The notes beneath the pieces were generated by a model that was not told the DNA's origin, did not search any database, and saw only the letters and a list, made by a program, of their open reading frames with translations. The position numbers and the translations under genes were made by a program. Source: an uncultured Rhodospirillales bacterium (lineage in GTDB: Bacteria; Pseudomonadota; Alphaproteobacteria; Reyranellales; Reyranellaceae). From it: a stretch of DNA of 39,144 nt. The stretch is taken from contig CAMFJT010000021.1 of assembly GCA_945957125.1 (NCBI GenBank), forward strand, positions 1 to 39,144, in the 5' to 3' direction. Of this stretch, positions 15,352-22,919 are shown piece after piece; the first letter of the stretch is position 1; each line of letters starts with the position of its first letter.

Positions 15352-16344
15352 ATGGCACGGATTGTCCTGGGAGTTGGAACCTCGCACAGCCCGCTGTTGA
15401 CCCTGGACGGTTCGCGCTGGGCAGAGCGCGCCAGGGACGACTTCAAGAACCAGCGTCTCAATATGTCCGACGGCCGCTGGCTGGCGTACGATGCGCTGGC
15501 CGCGGAGGTGGCCAACCGCTACGCCCCGGAATGCACGACGGAGCAGTTCGTCGCCAAGTCGCGGATCTGCCAGCAGGCGCTCGATCGCATCGCCGACGAC
15601 CTCGCGGCGGCGGAACCGGACGTCGTCGTCATTATCGGCGATGATCAGGACGAGCTGTTCGGACCTGCGAACATGCCGGCCATATCGGTGTTCTACGGCG
15701 AGAAGGTCGCGATGCGGCCGCGGCTGATCGACGGCGCATCGCCCTCCTGGCTGCCGACCGTGGCCAAAGGCTACGCCATGGACGGAGCCTACGAGTTTCC
15801 CGGCGCGCCGGCATTTGCTCTCGACCTGATCGAGGGCTTCATCGCATGCGGCGTCGATATCGGCGCGTCGGCCAGGGTCGACGATCCGCGCACCGCGGGA
15901 TTCGGTCACGCTTATGGCTTCGTCGTGCAGCGACTGTTCCGCGGCCGGACCATTCCGATCGTCCCGATCCTCCTCAATACCTACTTTCCCCCGAACGTTC
16001 CCACTCCGGCCCGCTGCTACGCCATCGGTCGACATCTCCGGTCTGCGATCGAGCGCAGCACCACCGCCCATCGTGTCGCCGTCGTCGCCTCCGGCGGGCT
16101 CAGCCATTTCGTGGTCGACGAAACGCTCGACCAGGAGGTGGTCGACGCGCTGGTCAGCGGCAACAGCGCGGCGCTCGAACGCTTGCCGGTCCGCGCCCTC
16201 AGTTCCGGATCATCCGAGATCCGCAACTGGATCGCCATGAGCGGCGCGATCGAAGGTCTGACGAGCAGTTGGTTCGAGTACCAGCCGCTGTACCGCACCC
16301 CCGCGGGAACCGGCATCGGGGTCGGCTTTGGAACCTGGAAATAG
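15352..16344 (+). CDS. Class III extradiol ring-cleavage dioxygenase-like protein (LigB superfamily)
   Basis: A 330-residue protein of the LigB fold (protocatechuate 4,5-dioxygenase beta and gallate dioxygenase relatives), expected to open a catecholic ring with iron(II) and oxygen. H12 (GTSHSP) aligns with the first LigB iron ligand; GFGHAYGF, GGLSHFV and SSEIRNW supply the other expected His and Glu positions. The second histidine ligand of LigB (in an NDH motif) is replaced here by GDDQ (residues 96-99). Related uncharacterised members show the same change, so either the site differs or the enzyme is not a standard dioxygenase. ATG 15352 begins MARIVLGVGTSH. RidA follows after 12 bases. 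The gene diverges from the binding protein. Confidence 0.85.
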   Translation: MARIVLGVGTSHSPLLTLDGSRWAERARDDFKNQRLNMSDGRWLAYDALAAEVANRYAPECTTEQFVAKSRICQQALDRIADDLAAAEPDVVVIIGDDQDELFGPANMPAISVFYGEKVAMRPRLIDGASPSWLPTVAKGYAMDGAYEFPGAPAFALDLIEGFIACGVDIGASARVDDPRTAGFGHAYGFVVQRLFRGRTIPIVPILLNTYFPPNVPTPARCYAIGRHLRSAIERSTTAHRVAVVASGGLSHFVVDETLDQEVVDALVSGNSAALERLPVRALSSGSSEIRNWIAMSGAIEGLTSSWFEYQPLYRTPAGTGIGVGFGTWK

Positions 16345-16356
16345 GAGGAAACCTGC

Positions 16357-16749
16357 ATGAGCAAGAGACGGAGCATCGAGATCGATGGGTTCGCCCATGG
16401 CGCCAATCCCATTCCCGCAGCCTCACGCGTCGGTAACATGGTCATGACAGGCGGGGTCTACGGCGCGGATCCCGAAACGCGCAAGATTCCCGACAATGCC
16501 GCGCACCAATGCCGCTTCATGTTCGATACCCTGCGCCGGATCCTCGCGGCCGCGGGCGCGTCCGCCGAGGACGTGCTCCGCATCACGGTCTATATCAAGG
16601 ATAACTCTGTTCGCGACGTCATCAATCCGGAGTGGACGGCACTCTTCCCGGATCCGCACTCGCGCCCTGCCCGGCACACGCTGATCAATCCCTACCTTGC
16701 GGGAAACATGCTGATCCAGTGCGACGCGCTGGCGGTCATCACCGACTAG
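16357..16749 (+). CDS. RidA family protein (YjgF/YER057c/UK114)
   Basis: A 130-residue RidA-fold protein, trimeric in characterised members, that deaminates reactive enamine/imine intermediates or hydrolyses similar enol compounds. Visible features are the N-terminal GFAHGANPIPAASRVGNMVMTGG strand region (in parts), the NAAHQCRFMFDTLRRILAAAGASAEDVLRITVYI-type helix region split across residues 45-80, and the R in SRPARHTL that corresponds to the conserved carboxylate-binding arginine. An AGGAGGA at 16343-16349 precedes the ATG. It is cotranscribed with the extradiol dioxygenase-like gene, a frequent pairing in meta-cleavage operons where RidA-like proteins process unstable ring-fission products. 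Specific role inferred. Confidence 0.9.
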   Translation: MSKRRSIEIDGFAHGANPIPAASRVGNMVMTGGVYGADPETRKIPDNAAHQCRFMFDTLRRILAAAGASAEDVLRITVYIKDNSVRDVINPEWTALFPDPHSRPARHTLINPYLAGNMLIQCDALAVITD

Positions 16750-16751
16750 GC

Positions 16752-16772
16752 GCGGACCGCTTGCCGGTCCGC
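16752..16772. terminator. Hairpin between convergent ridA-like and DUF1989 genes
   Basis: GCGGACCG (16752-16759) pairs with CGGTCCGC (16765-16772) around a CTTGC loop. It lies in the 36-base gap between convergent genes and could terminate both. No T-tract. Confidence 0.45.
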
Positions 16773-16785
16773 CGGCATCCCGCCC

Positions 16786-17433
16786 TCATGCTGCTGGCGG
16801 ATCCCAGATGAGCACGCGCACCGGCGTCGGGTCGAAGCCGTTGCACGGGTTGTTGATCTGCGGACAGTTCGAGAGAATGAAGATCACGTCCATCTCGGCC
16901 GTCACATCGATGTGGTTGCCGGGCGCCGAGATGCCGTCGACCAGCGTGAAGTCTCCCGACGGATCGATCGGCACGTTCATGAAGAAGTTCAGGTTGGCGA
17001 CGAGGTCGCGCTTGGCCATGCCGTAGCGCGAGAGCTCGAGCAGGAAATTCTCCCGGCAGGCCGGCTGGTATCGCGCCGCCTCGCCGAAGCGCACGGCATT
17101 GCTCTCGCACGAGCAGCAGCCCGCCGACGTGTCGTGCCGGCCGCAGCTGTCGGCGGTGATGCGCGCCATGATCCGGCCGCGGTTGGAGAGCAGCCGCGTG
17201 CCGAGCCCGACATAGGCCGAGCCCTGTGCGCGTAGCGTGTCCTGGGCGCTGTAGCGCTCGGCCGTGTCCGCCACGCAATAGAGCAGCGCATCGACCGCCT
17301 GCTGGCCCTCGATGTCGACGACGCGCAGCGTCTGTCCGGCCTTCAGGCGGCAAGACCAGGGACGCCCGGCCGGAACGTCGTGCACGAAAATCGCGTCGGC
17401 CGGATCGGGCAGCAAACGTTCCTGCTCAGCCAT
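16786..17433 (-). CDS. DUF1989, urea carboxylase-associated protein 2 (UAAP2/CgdA-B family)
   Basis: A 215-residue DUF1989 protein. In guanidine-degrading bacteria two such proteins form carboxyguanidine deiminase beside a urea (guanidine) carboxylase. Cys/His motifs consistent with zinc binding are visible: SCGRHDTSAGCCSCES at about residues 95-110 and NCPQINNPCNGFDPTPV near the C-terminus, the latter highly typical of UAAP2. The ATG at 17433 overlaps the stop of the upstream partner gene by eight bases, so the two are translationally coupled and probably form one complex. No urea carboxylase or allophanate hydrolase gene is in the window. The assignment to family is firm; the substrate here is inferred. 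Confidence 0.87.
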   Translation of the reverse strand: MAEQERLLPDPADAIFVHDVPAGRPWSCRLKAGQTLRVVDIEGQQAVDALLYCVADTAERYSAQDTLRAQGSAYVGLGTRLLSNRGRIMARITADSCGRHDTSAGCCSCESNAVRFGEAARYQPACRENFLLELSRYGMAKRDLVANLNFFMNVPIDPSGDFTLVDGISAPGNHIDVTAEMDVIFILSNCPQINNPCNGFDPTPVRVLIWDPPAA

Positions 17434-18232
17434 GGCGGCGGTCCGTGAAGTCGAAGGCGCGGGCGATCTCCGGCGTCATCGTGCGGCAGGCATCGTCCGC
17501 CGCCGGCGGCGGTGCGCGATGGCGCACGACGATCACCGGGTCGCCGGCCGCCGGAGGTGCCGGATCGAGCGGATGGGCACAGTTCGACAGCACCAGCACG
17601 AGATCCATCTCGGCACGCAGATCGACGAAATCGCCGGCCTTCTTGCGGTCTGCGTTCCACACGAAGCGGCCTTCCCCGTCGAGCGCGACCGGCGCGAAGA
17701 AGGTCACGCAGGCGGGAATGTCGCGCAGACCGAGGCCGAGCTTCGAGGCCGCGGCGAGGAAATTGTCATGCGTGTTGCGCGAGGCCTCGCCGGTGACGGC
17801 CCGCGCCGAGGCCGGCGTCGAGCCGCCCACCAGCAGGTCGTGCGCACCGGCGGTGTCCTCGATCAGCGACAGGAACACGTGGCCCATGTCGGTCAGGATG
17901 ACCCGCCCTTTCGACAAGGCGGCACTCCACTGGACCTTCGCCGTGTCGGCGCAATTGAGCCGTTCCGACATGTCCCGCTCGCACCAGCCGATCACCGATA
18001 CGCTCGACCGGCCCGAGGTATCGACGATCCGGAGCGCCTCGCCGCGGCGCAGTCGTACCGTGTGGTACCAGCCCGCCGGAACGCTCTCGGTGGCGATCAT
18101 CGCGTCCGGGCCAATCGGCGCCGCGCCGATCGCGGTCACGGGCGGCAGCGGCCTGGAGGTCGCGCCCTGCCCGGCCGCACGAAGCGCCTCGTAGCGGCGA
18201 CGATTGGATTCGGCGATCTCCTGCTTCGTCAT
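17426..18232 (-). CDS. DUF1989, urea carboxylase-associated protein 1 (UAAP1/CgdA-B family)
   Basis: A 268-residue DUF1989 protein, longer than its partner and with an N-terminal extension (TKQEIAESNRRRYEALRAAGQ) typical of UAAP1. Motifs are GWYHTVRLRRGEALRIVDTSG, ERLNCADTAKVQW, GSRNTHDNF-like (RNTHDNF at about residues 155-161) and VLSNCAHPLDP. Together with the overlapping UAAP2 it should make a hetero-oligomeric hydrolase such as carboxyguanidine deiminase. The ATG at 18232 (MTKQEIAE) is chosen; the frame is open to 18454 but the upstream part overlaps the divergent hemerythrin-like gene. A Gdx-type guanidinium exporter lies about 6.6 kb away at 24843, which hints at guanidine metabolism. 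Confidence 0.87.
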   Translation of the reverse strand: MTKQEIAESNRRRYEALRAAGQGATSRPLPPVTAIGAAPIGPDAMIATESVPAGWYHTVRLRRGEALRIVDTSGRSSVSVIGWCERDMSERLNCADTAKVQWSAALSKGRVILTDMGHVFLSLIEDTAGAHDLLVGGSTPASARAVTGEASRNTHDNFLAAASKLGLGLRDIPACVTFFAPVALDGEGRFVWNADRKKAGDFVDLRAEMDLVLVLSNCAHPLDPAPPAAGDPVIVVRHRAPPPAADDACRTMTPEIARAFDFTDRRHG

Positions 18233-18354
18233 GCGCACATTCTGACACATTGCGATGACGATCCGTGAGCAAGATGCGCGCCGGCACGCAACCGGCAACG
18301 CCTCCAGTCGTTCCTTCCGCGACGAATTCCGGCAGAGCCAGGAGGAGAAGGCGC

Positions 18355-19056
18355 ATGTCCACTGTCCTTTACGAACGGCGCCGCTGGCTCCTCGCGACTG
18401 CCGGCGCTCTGGTCCTCGCGACGCCGGCACTCGCCGACCACCGCCGCCAGGCAACCCCGAAGACCAAAGCCACGGAAGCGGGAATAACCGCGACGGAGCG
18501 ATTGATGCGCGACAGCGGGGTGGTGCTGCGCATCCTGTCGATCTACGAAGCCGGCGGCCGGCGCCTGGGCGGCGGTGAGGATATCGAGCCCGCCATCTTC
18601 ACGCAGGCCGCCGAGACGATGCGCGACTTCGTGCACGCCTACCACGAAAAGCAGGAAGACGAGCAGGTCTTCCCGCGTTTCAAGCAGGCCGGTCGCATGG
18701 TCGAGCTGGTCGACGTCATGATGGCCCAGCACGCCGCCGGCCAGAAGCTCACCGCGACGATCCTCGACCTTGCGCCGAAGAGCGGCAGCAAGGCTGAACG
18801 CCAGTCGATGATCGACGCCATGCAGGCCTCGATCGTGCTCTACCGACCGCACGTCGCCCGCGCCCTCACCGACGTGCTCCCCACCCTGCGCACGCTGGTC
18901 ACCCCCAACGAGTTCGACGAACTTGGCGCGGCGCTGGAAAAGGACGAGGCCGAGAAGCTCGGCAAGGATGGGTTCGACAAGATGGCCAAGAAGGTCGCTG
19001 CACTGGAGAAGCGCATCGGCATCAACGACCTCAGCGTCTTCACGCCGAAGTCCTGA
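18355..19056 (+). CDS. Exported hemerythrin-like (HHE domain) protein
   Basis: A 233-residue protein with a Tat- or Sec-type signal peptide (ERRRWLLATAGALVLATPALA ends at about residue 25) and a single helical HHE cation-binding domain. Expected iron-ligand motifs are RDSGVVLRIL (first helix; His is not at the usual place), HAYHEKQEDEQVFPRF, MMAQHAAGQK and YRPHVAR. The usual hemerythrin first-helix histidine is not obvious, so binding may use fewer ligands. Such periplasmic HHE proteins are linked to oxygen, nitric oxide or iron handling. ATG 18355 is chosen because a GGAGGAG at 18341 precedes it and because it gives a proper signal peptide; the longer frame upstream is not supported. Confidence 0.85.
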   Translation: MSTVLYERRRWLLATAGALVLATPALADHRRQATPKTKATEAGITATERLMRDSGVVLRILSIYEAGGRRLGGGEDIEPAIFTQAAETMRDFVHAYHEKQEDEQVFPRFKQAGRMVELVDVMMAQHAAGQKLTATILDLAPKSGSKAERQSMIDAMQASIVLYRPHVARALTDVLPTLRTLVTPNEFDELGAALEKDEAEKLGKDGFDKMAKKVAALEKRIGINDLSVFTPKS

Positions 19057-19066
19057 TCTCTAGTCG

Positions 19067-20038
19067 TTAACCCCTGTAGTGGCAGGCCACCCAGTGACCC
19101 GGCCGCTTCTCGACCAGCTCGGGCGAGCGCTGGCTGCAGTCGGGTTTCGCGATCGGGCAACGCGTATGGAAGTGGCAGCCTGACGGCGGACGGATCGGAT
19201 TGGGCACGTCCCCTTGCAGCATGATGCGCTTGCGCTTCACCGTCGGGTCGGGGATCGGCACGGCCGACAGCAGTGCCTCGGAATAGGGATGCAGCGGCGT
19301 GTCGTATAGATCGCGCGAGCCCGCGATCTCGACCACGCGGCCGAGATACATCACCGCGATGCGCGTGGAGATGTGCTCCACCACCGACAGGTCGTGCGCG
19401 ATAAAGAGATAGGTGAGCCCGAACTTCTCCTGCAGGTCCTCGAGCAGGTTGATGACCTGGGCCTGGATCGACACGTCGAGCGCCGACACCGGCTCGTCGC
19501 AGATCACCAGCTTGGGATCGACCGCCAGCGCGCGGGCGATGCCGATGCGCTGGCGCTGGCCGCCGGAGAACTCGTGCGGGAAGCGGCCCATGTGATCGGC
19601 CTGCAGGCCGACGGTCTCGAGCAGCTCGAGGACACGCTCCTCCAAGGCCTTGCGCGACTTGGCGAGGCCATGGATCTGCAGCGCCTCGCCGACGATGGCC
19701 CCGACGGTCAGCCGAGGGTTCAGCGACGCGTACGGATCCTGGAAGATGATCTGCATGTCACGACGCAGGGCGCGCATGGCGTCGGGCCCAAGGCGGGTGA
19801 CATCCGCGCCCTGGAACCAGACCTCACCCGAGCTGGGTTCGATCAGCCGCAGGATGCAGCGCCCGGTAGTCGACTTGCCGCAGCCCGATTCGCCCACCAG
19901 CCCGAGCGTCTCGCCCTTGCCGATGTCGAAGCTCACCCCGTCGACGGCATGGACGCGATCGACCTCGCGCGCGAAGACGCCGCCCGACACAGCGAAGTGC
20001 TTCTTGAGATTCCTGACGGATAGCAGCGGCTCGCTCAC
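19067..20038 (-). CDS. Peptide ABC transporter ATP-binding protein (DppF/OppF type)
   Basis: A 323-residue ATPase driving a Dpp/Opp-type importer. Walker A is [12 protein letters not shown], the signature [15 protein letters not shown], and Walker [13 protein letters not shown]. The C-terminal oligopeptide-transporter extension contains [16 protein letters not shown] with the cysteines typical of this ATPase class, which can hold an iron-sulfur cluster in relatives. Start: GTG 20038 ([14 protein letters not shown] follows) matches homologues better than the upstream GTG at 20059, which would give a seven-residue extension overlapping the previous gene. It is the last of five cotranscribed genes encoding the whole transporter, in the order binding protein, two permeases, two ATPases. 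Confidence 0.93.
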   Translation of the reverse strand: MSEPLLSVRNLKKHFAVSGGVFAREVDRVHAVDGVSFDIGKGETLGLVGESGCGKSTTGRCILRLIEPSSGEVWFQGADVTRLGPDAMRALRRDMQIIFQDPYASLNPRLTVGAIVGEALQIHGLAKSRKALEERVLELLETVGLQADHMGRFPHEFSGGQRQRIGIARALAVDPKLVICDEPVSALDVSIQAQVINLLEDLQEKFGLTYLFIAHDLSVVEHISTRIAVMYLGRVVEIAGSRDLYDTPLHPYSEALLSAVPIPDPTVKRKRIMLQGDVPNPIRPPSGCHFHTRCPIAKPDCSQRSPELVEKRPGHWVACHYRG

Positions 20039-20048
20039 GGCACGGCCC

Positions 20049-21020
20049 TCACAAGACACACGCGACGCGGTGGCCGGGTCCGACTTCCTTGAGCGGCGGC
20101 ATCGCCTTCACGCAGACATCCATGGCGAACTTGCAGCGCGCCGCGAAGCGGCAGCCGACCGGCGGGTTGAGCAGGCTGGGCACGCTGCCGGGGATGGCCT
20201 CCAGCCTCTCCTTCTGCGCGGCAGCGCGGTCGACACGCGGGATCGAGCGGATCAGGCCCTGCGTATAAGGATGGCGCGGATTGCCGAACAGTGCCTCGAC
20301 CGGCGCCTCCTCGACCACCTTGCCGGCGTACATCACGACCACCCGCTGGCACGTCTCGGCGACCACGCCCATGGCGTGGGTGATCAGCATGATCGACATG
20401 CCGAGCTTGTCCTTCATCTCCTGCATCAGCTCGAGGATCTGCGCCTGGATGGTGACGTCGAGCGCCGTGGTCGGCTCGTCGGCGATCAGGAGCTGCGGCT
20501 TGCACGACATCGCCATGGCGATCATCACGCGCTGCCGCATGCCGCCGGAGAACTGGTGCGGATAGTCGTGCACCCGCTTGCCCGGATTGGGGATGTTGAC
20601 CAGCCGCAGCATCTCGACCGCACCGGCGATCGCCTGCTTGCGGCTGAGCTTGTCGTGTTGGCGCAGCACCTCGGCGATCTGGTCGCCCACCGTGTAGACC
20701 GGATTGAGCGAGGTCATCGGCTCCTGGAAGATGATGGCGATCTCGCGGGCCCGGATCTTGTCCATTTCCTGGGCGGGTACGGGAATGAGATCGCGGCCTT
20801 TCCAGAGAATCTCGCCGGCCTCGAAGCGGCCGGGCGGCATGTCGATCAGCTTGAGCACGGAGCGCGCCGTCACGGTCTTGCCGCAGCCCGATTCGCCCAC
20901 CACGCCCAGCGTCTCGCCGCGATCGATATGCAGGTCGACGCCGTCGACGGCGCGCACCACGCCGTCGTCGGTCTTGAACCAGGTCTTGAGCCCTTTGATC
21001 TCGAGTAGCTTCTCGGCCAT
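20049..21020 (-). CDS. Peptide ABC transporter ATP-binding protein (DppD/OppD type)
   Basis: A 323-residue ATPase, partner of the DppF-type protein. Walker A is [12 protein letters not shown], the signature [15 protein letters not shown], and Walker [15 protein letters not shown]. The C-terminal extension has [26 protein letters not shown] in parts, with conserved cysteines. The ATG at 21020 ([12 protein letters not shown]) is preferred. A GTG nine bases upstream overlaps the preceding permease stop as GTGA and could serve instead. The two different ATPases are normal for dipeptide and oligopeptide importers of this family, which take up peptides, nickel chelates, heme or glycosides. The substrate is not evident here. 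Confidence 0.93.
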   Translation of the reverse strand: MAEKLLEIKGLKTWFKTDDGVVRAVDGVDLHIDRGETLGVVGESGCGKTVTARSVLKLIDMPPGRFEAGEILWKGRDLIPVPAQEMDKIRAREIAIIFQEPMTSLNPVYTVGDQIAEVLRQHDKLSRKQAIAGAVEMLRLVNIPNPGKRVHDYPHQFSGGMRQRVMIAMAMSCKPQLLIADEPTTALDVTIQAQILELMQEMKDKLGMSIMLITHAMGVVAETCQRVVVMYAGKVVEEAPVEALFGNPRHPYTQGLIRSIPRVDRAAAQKERLEAIPGSVPSLLNPPVGCRFAARCKFAMDVCVKAMPPLKEVGPGHRVACVL

Positions 21021-21025
21021 GGCGC

Positions 21026-21979
21026 TCACAGGACCCGGCGCGGATCGAGCGCATCGCGCAGGCCGTCACCGATGAAGTTGATGCTCAGCACTGCGAGGAA
21101 GATCGCGCCGCCCGAGAACAGCACCCAATGCGGCGCCATGTCCATCGTGTCCTTGGCGTCGAACAGCACGCGGCCCCAGGTCGGGATGTCCGGCGGGAAG
21201 CCGAGCCCGAGGAAGGACAGCGTCGATTCGGCGATGATGGCGGCCGCCACGTCGATCGTGCCGGCGACGATCACGGGGCCCAGCGCGTTGGGCAGGATAT
21301 GGCGGACGACCTGGCGACTGTTCGAGGCGCCCAGCGCGCGGGCCGCCTCGATGAACTCCTTCTCGCGGATCGACAGGATCTGCGCACGCACCAGTCGCGC
21401 GACCTGCATCCAGCGCAGGCCGCCGATGACCGCGACCACCATGACGAACACGCCGCCCTCGGGGCCGAGCACCTTGGTGAGCGAATCGCGGAACAGGTAG
21501 ATGATCAGGAGCAGCAGCGGAAGTTGCGGCAAGGCGAGGAACAGATCCGCGAGCCACATCAGCCCGGCATCGACGCTGCCGCGCGACATGCCGGCGATCG
21601 CGCCAACCAGCACGCCGACGAAGCAGGCGACCAGCATGGCTGCCAGGCCGACGGCCAGGGAGATGCGGCCGCCATAGAGCATACGCGCCAGGATGTCCTG
21701 GCCGAGATCGTCGGTCCCGAACGGGTGGGCAAGCGAGGGACCTTCGAGCTTTGCCGAGAAGTCGATCTCGTTGATCGGCACGCGCCATACCAGCGGACCG
21801 AGCACCACCGCCGCCACGATGAGGCCGAGGATGACGGTGCTCGCCATCGCGAGCTTGTGCCGGCGGAAGCGCCGCCACGCCTCGCGGCCGGGCGAGAAGC
21901 GCGCCTTGCGGGCGGGCGTCGCCGAGGCCGCCGCGACCGGCGGGTCAGCGGTAAGAGATACGGGGGTCGAGCCAGCCAT
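21026..21979 (-). CDS. Peptide ABC transporter permease (DppC/OppC type)
   Basis: A 317-residue inner membrane permease. A cytoplasmic N-terminal tail of about 40 residues (rich in Ala, Pro, Arg) leads to a first membrane helix ([21 protein letters not shown]), followed by a periplasmic segment with [21 protein letters not shown], then five predicted membrane segments. The EAA loop that contacts the ATPases is [25 protein letters not shown], at about residues 225-245. The ATG at 21979 lies inside the end of the upstream permease gene, giving a 35-base overlap. The encoded protein has normal family length and no visible damage. Confidence 0.93.
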   Translation of the reverse strand: MAGSTPVSLTADPPVAAASATPARKARFSPGREAWRRFRRHKLAMASTVILGLIVAAVVLGPLVWRVPINEIDFSAKLEGPSLAHPFGTDDLGQDILARMLYGGRISLAVGLAAMLVACFVGVLVGAIAGMSRGSVDAGLMWLADLFLALPQLPLLLLIIYLFRDSLTKVLGPEGGVFVMVVAVIGGLRWMQVARLVRAQILSIREKEFIEAARALGASNSRQVVRHILPNALGPVIVAGTIDVAAAIIAESTLSFLGLGFPPDIPTWGRVLFDAKDTMDMAPHWVLFSGGAIFLAVLSINFIGDGLRDALDPRRVL

Positions 21980-22907
21980 AGAGCACGTCGGCGATGAAGT
22001 TGAAGAACACCACGAGGCACGCGAGCACGAAGGTGACGGCCATCACGACCGGCGTGTCGTTGGCGAGCATCGCCGAGATCAGCAGCGAGCCGATCCCGGG
22101 AACGCGGAAGATCTGCTCGGTCACCAGCGCGCCGCCGAAAATGATCGGCATCTGCAGGGCGACCAGCGTGACGACCGGAATGAGCGCGGTGCGCACGATG
22201 TGCCGGGTGATCACCCGGCGCTCGCCGATGCCCTTGGAGCGCGCCGTCGTGACGTAGTCGAGCCGCACCACGTCGAGCACGGCCGAGCGCACGTAGCGCA
22301 CCAGCGAGGCGCCCTGGAACAGGCCGAGCACCAGCACCGGCATGATCGATTGGCGGACCTGCTCGACCACCCACTGCCAGCCGGTCACGTTGAGGTCGGC
22401 GCGATAGACCATCGGCAGCCATTCGAGCTTGACGCTGAACACGAGGATGAGCAGCAGGCCGGTGAAGAAGGTCGGCAGCGAGAAGCCGACGAAGGCCAGC
22501 GTGTTGGCGACCTGGTCGAAGATCGAATACGGCCGCGTGCCGGCCAGCACGCCGACCGGCAGGGCCACGACGATCGCCAGGAGCTGCGCCGCGCCAATCA
22601 CCATCAGCGTGGTCGGCAGCCGCTGCAGGATCAGCGTGTCGACATCGATGCGGCTGGCGAAGGAGAAGCCCCAATCGCCGCGCGCCATGGCGGCGATCCA
22701 GTGCAGGTAGCGCATCCATACCGGGTCATCGAGGCCGAACTTCGCCCGCAGCGAGGCCGCGACCTCGGGCGGGATTGCCGGGTTGGCGGCAAGCTCGGCG
22801 AACGGGTCGCCCGGCGCCATCGCCAGCACGCAGAACAGGATGACGCTGATCCCGAGCAGGCTCGGGATCATCACCAGCAGCCGGCGGATCACATACTGGC
22901 GCGACAC
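21945..22907 (-). CDS. Peptide ABC transporter permease (DppB/OppB type)
   Basis: A 320-residue inner membrane permease of the binding-protein-dependent type. The N-terminus (RQYVIRRLLVMIPSLLGISVILF) has the positive-inside first helix typical of DppB, followed by a periplasmic loop with APGDPFAELAANPAIPPEV and LRAKFGLDDPVWMRYLHWI motifs. The EAA loop is TTARSKGIGERRVITRHIVRTA, here split around residues 215-236, and C-terminal helices include VTEQIFRVPGIGSLLISA. The start codon is GTG at 22907, 12 bases after the binding-protein stop, and the gene overlaps dppC-type by 35 bases. It forms the transport channel with DppC. Confidence 0.93.
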   Translation of the reverse strand: MSRQYVIRRLLVMIPSLLGISVILFCVLAMAPGDPFAELAANPAIPPEVAASLRAKFGLDDPVWMRYLHWIAAMARGDWGFSFASRIDVDTLILQRLPTTLMVIGAAQLLAIVVALPVGVLAGTRPYSIFDQVANTLAFVGFSLPTFFTGLLLILVFSVKLEWLPMVYRADLNVTGWQWVVEQVRQSIMPVLVLGLFQGASLVRYVRSAVLDVVRLDYVTTARSKGIGERRVITRHIVRTALIPVVTLVALQMPIIFGGALVTEQIFRVPGIGSLLISAMLANDTPVVMAVTFVLACLVVFFNFIADVLYGWLDPRISYR

Positions 22908-22919
22908 CGGAGGCGGCCC

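Noticed and set aside
6328..16749. tRNA-Leu 3' end as attachment site of an integrated catabolic island
   Set aside because: No repeat of the tRNA 3' end was found later in the window and there is no integrase gene.
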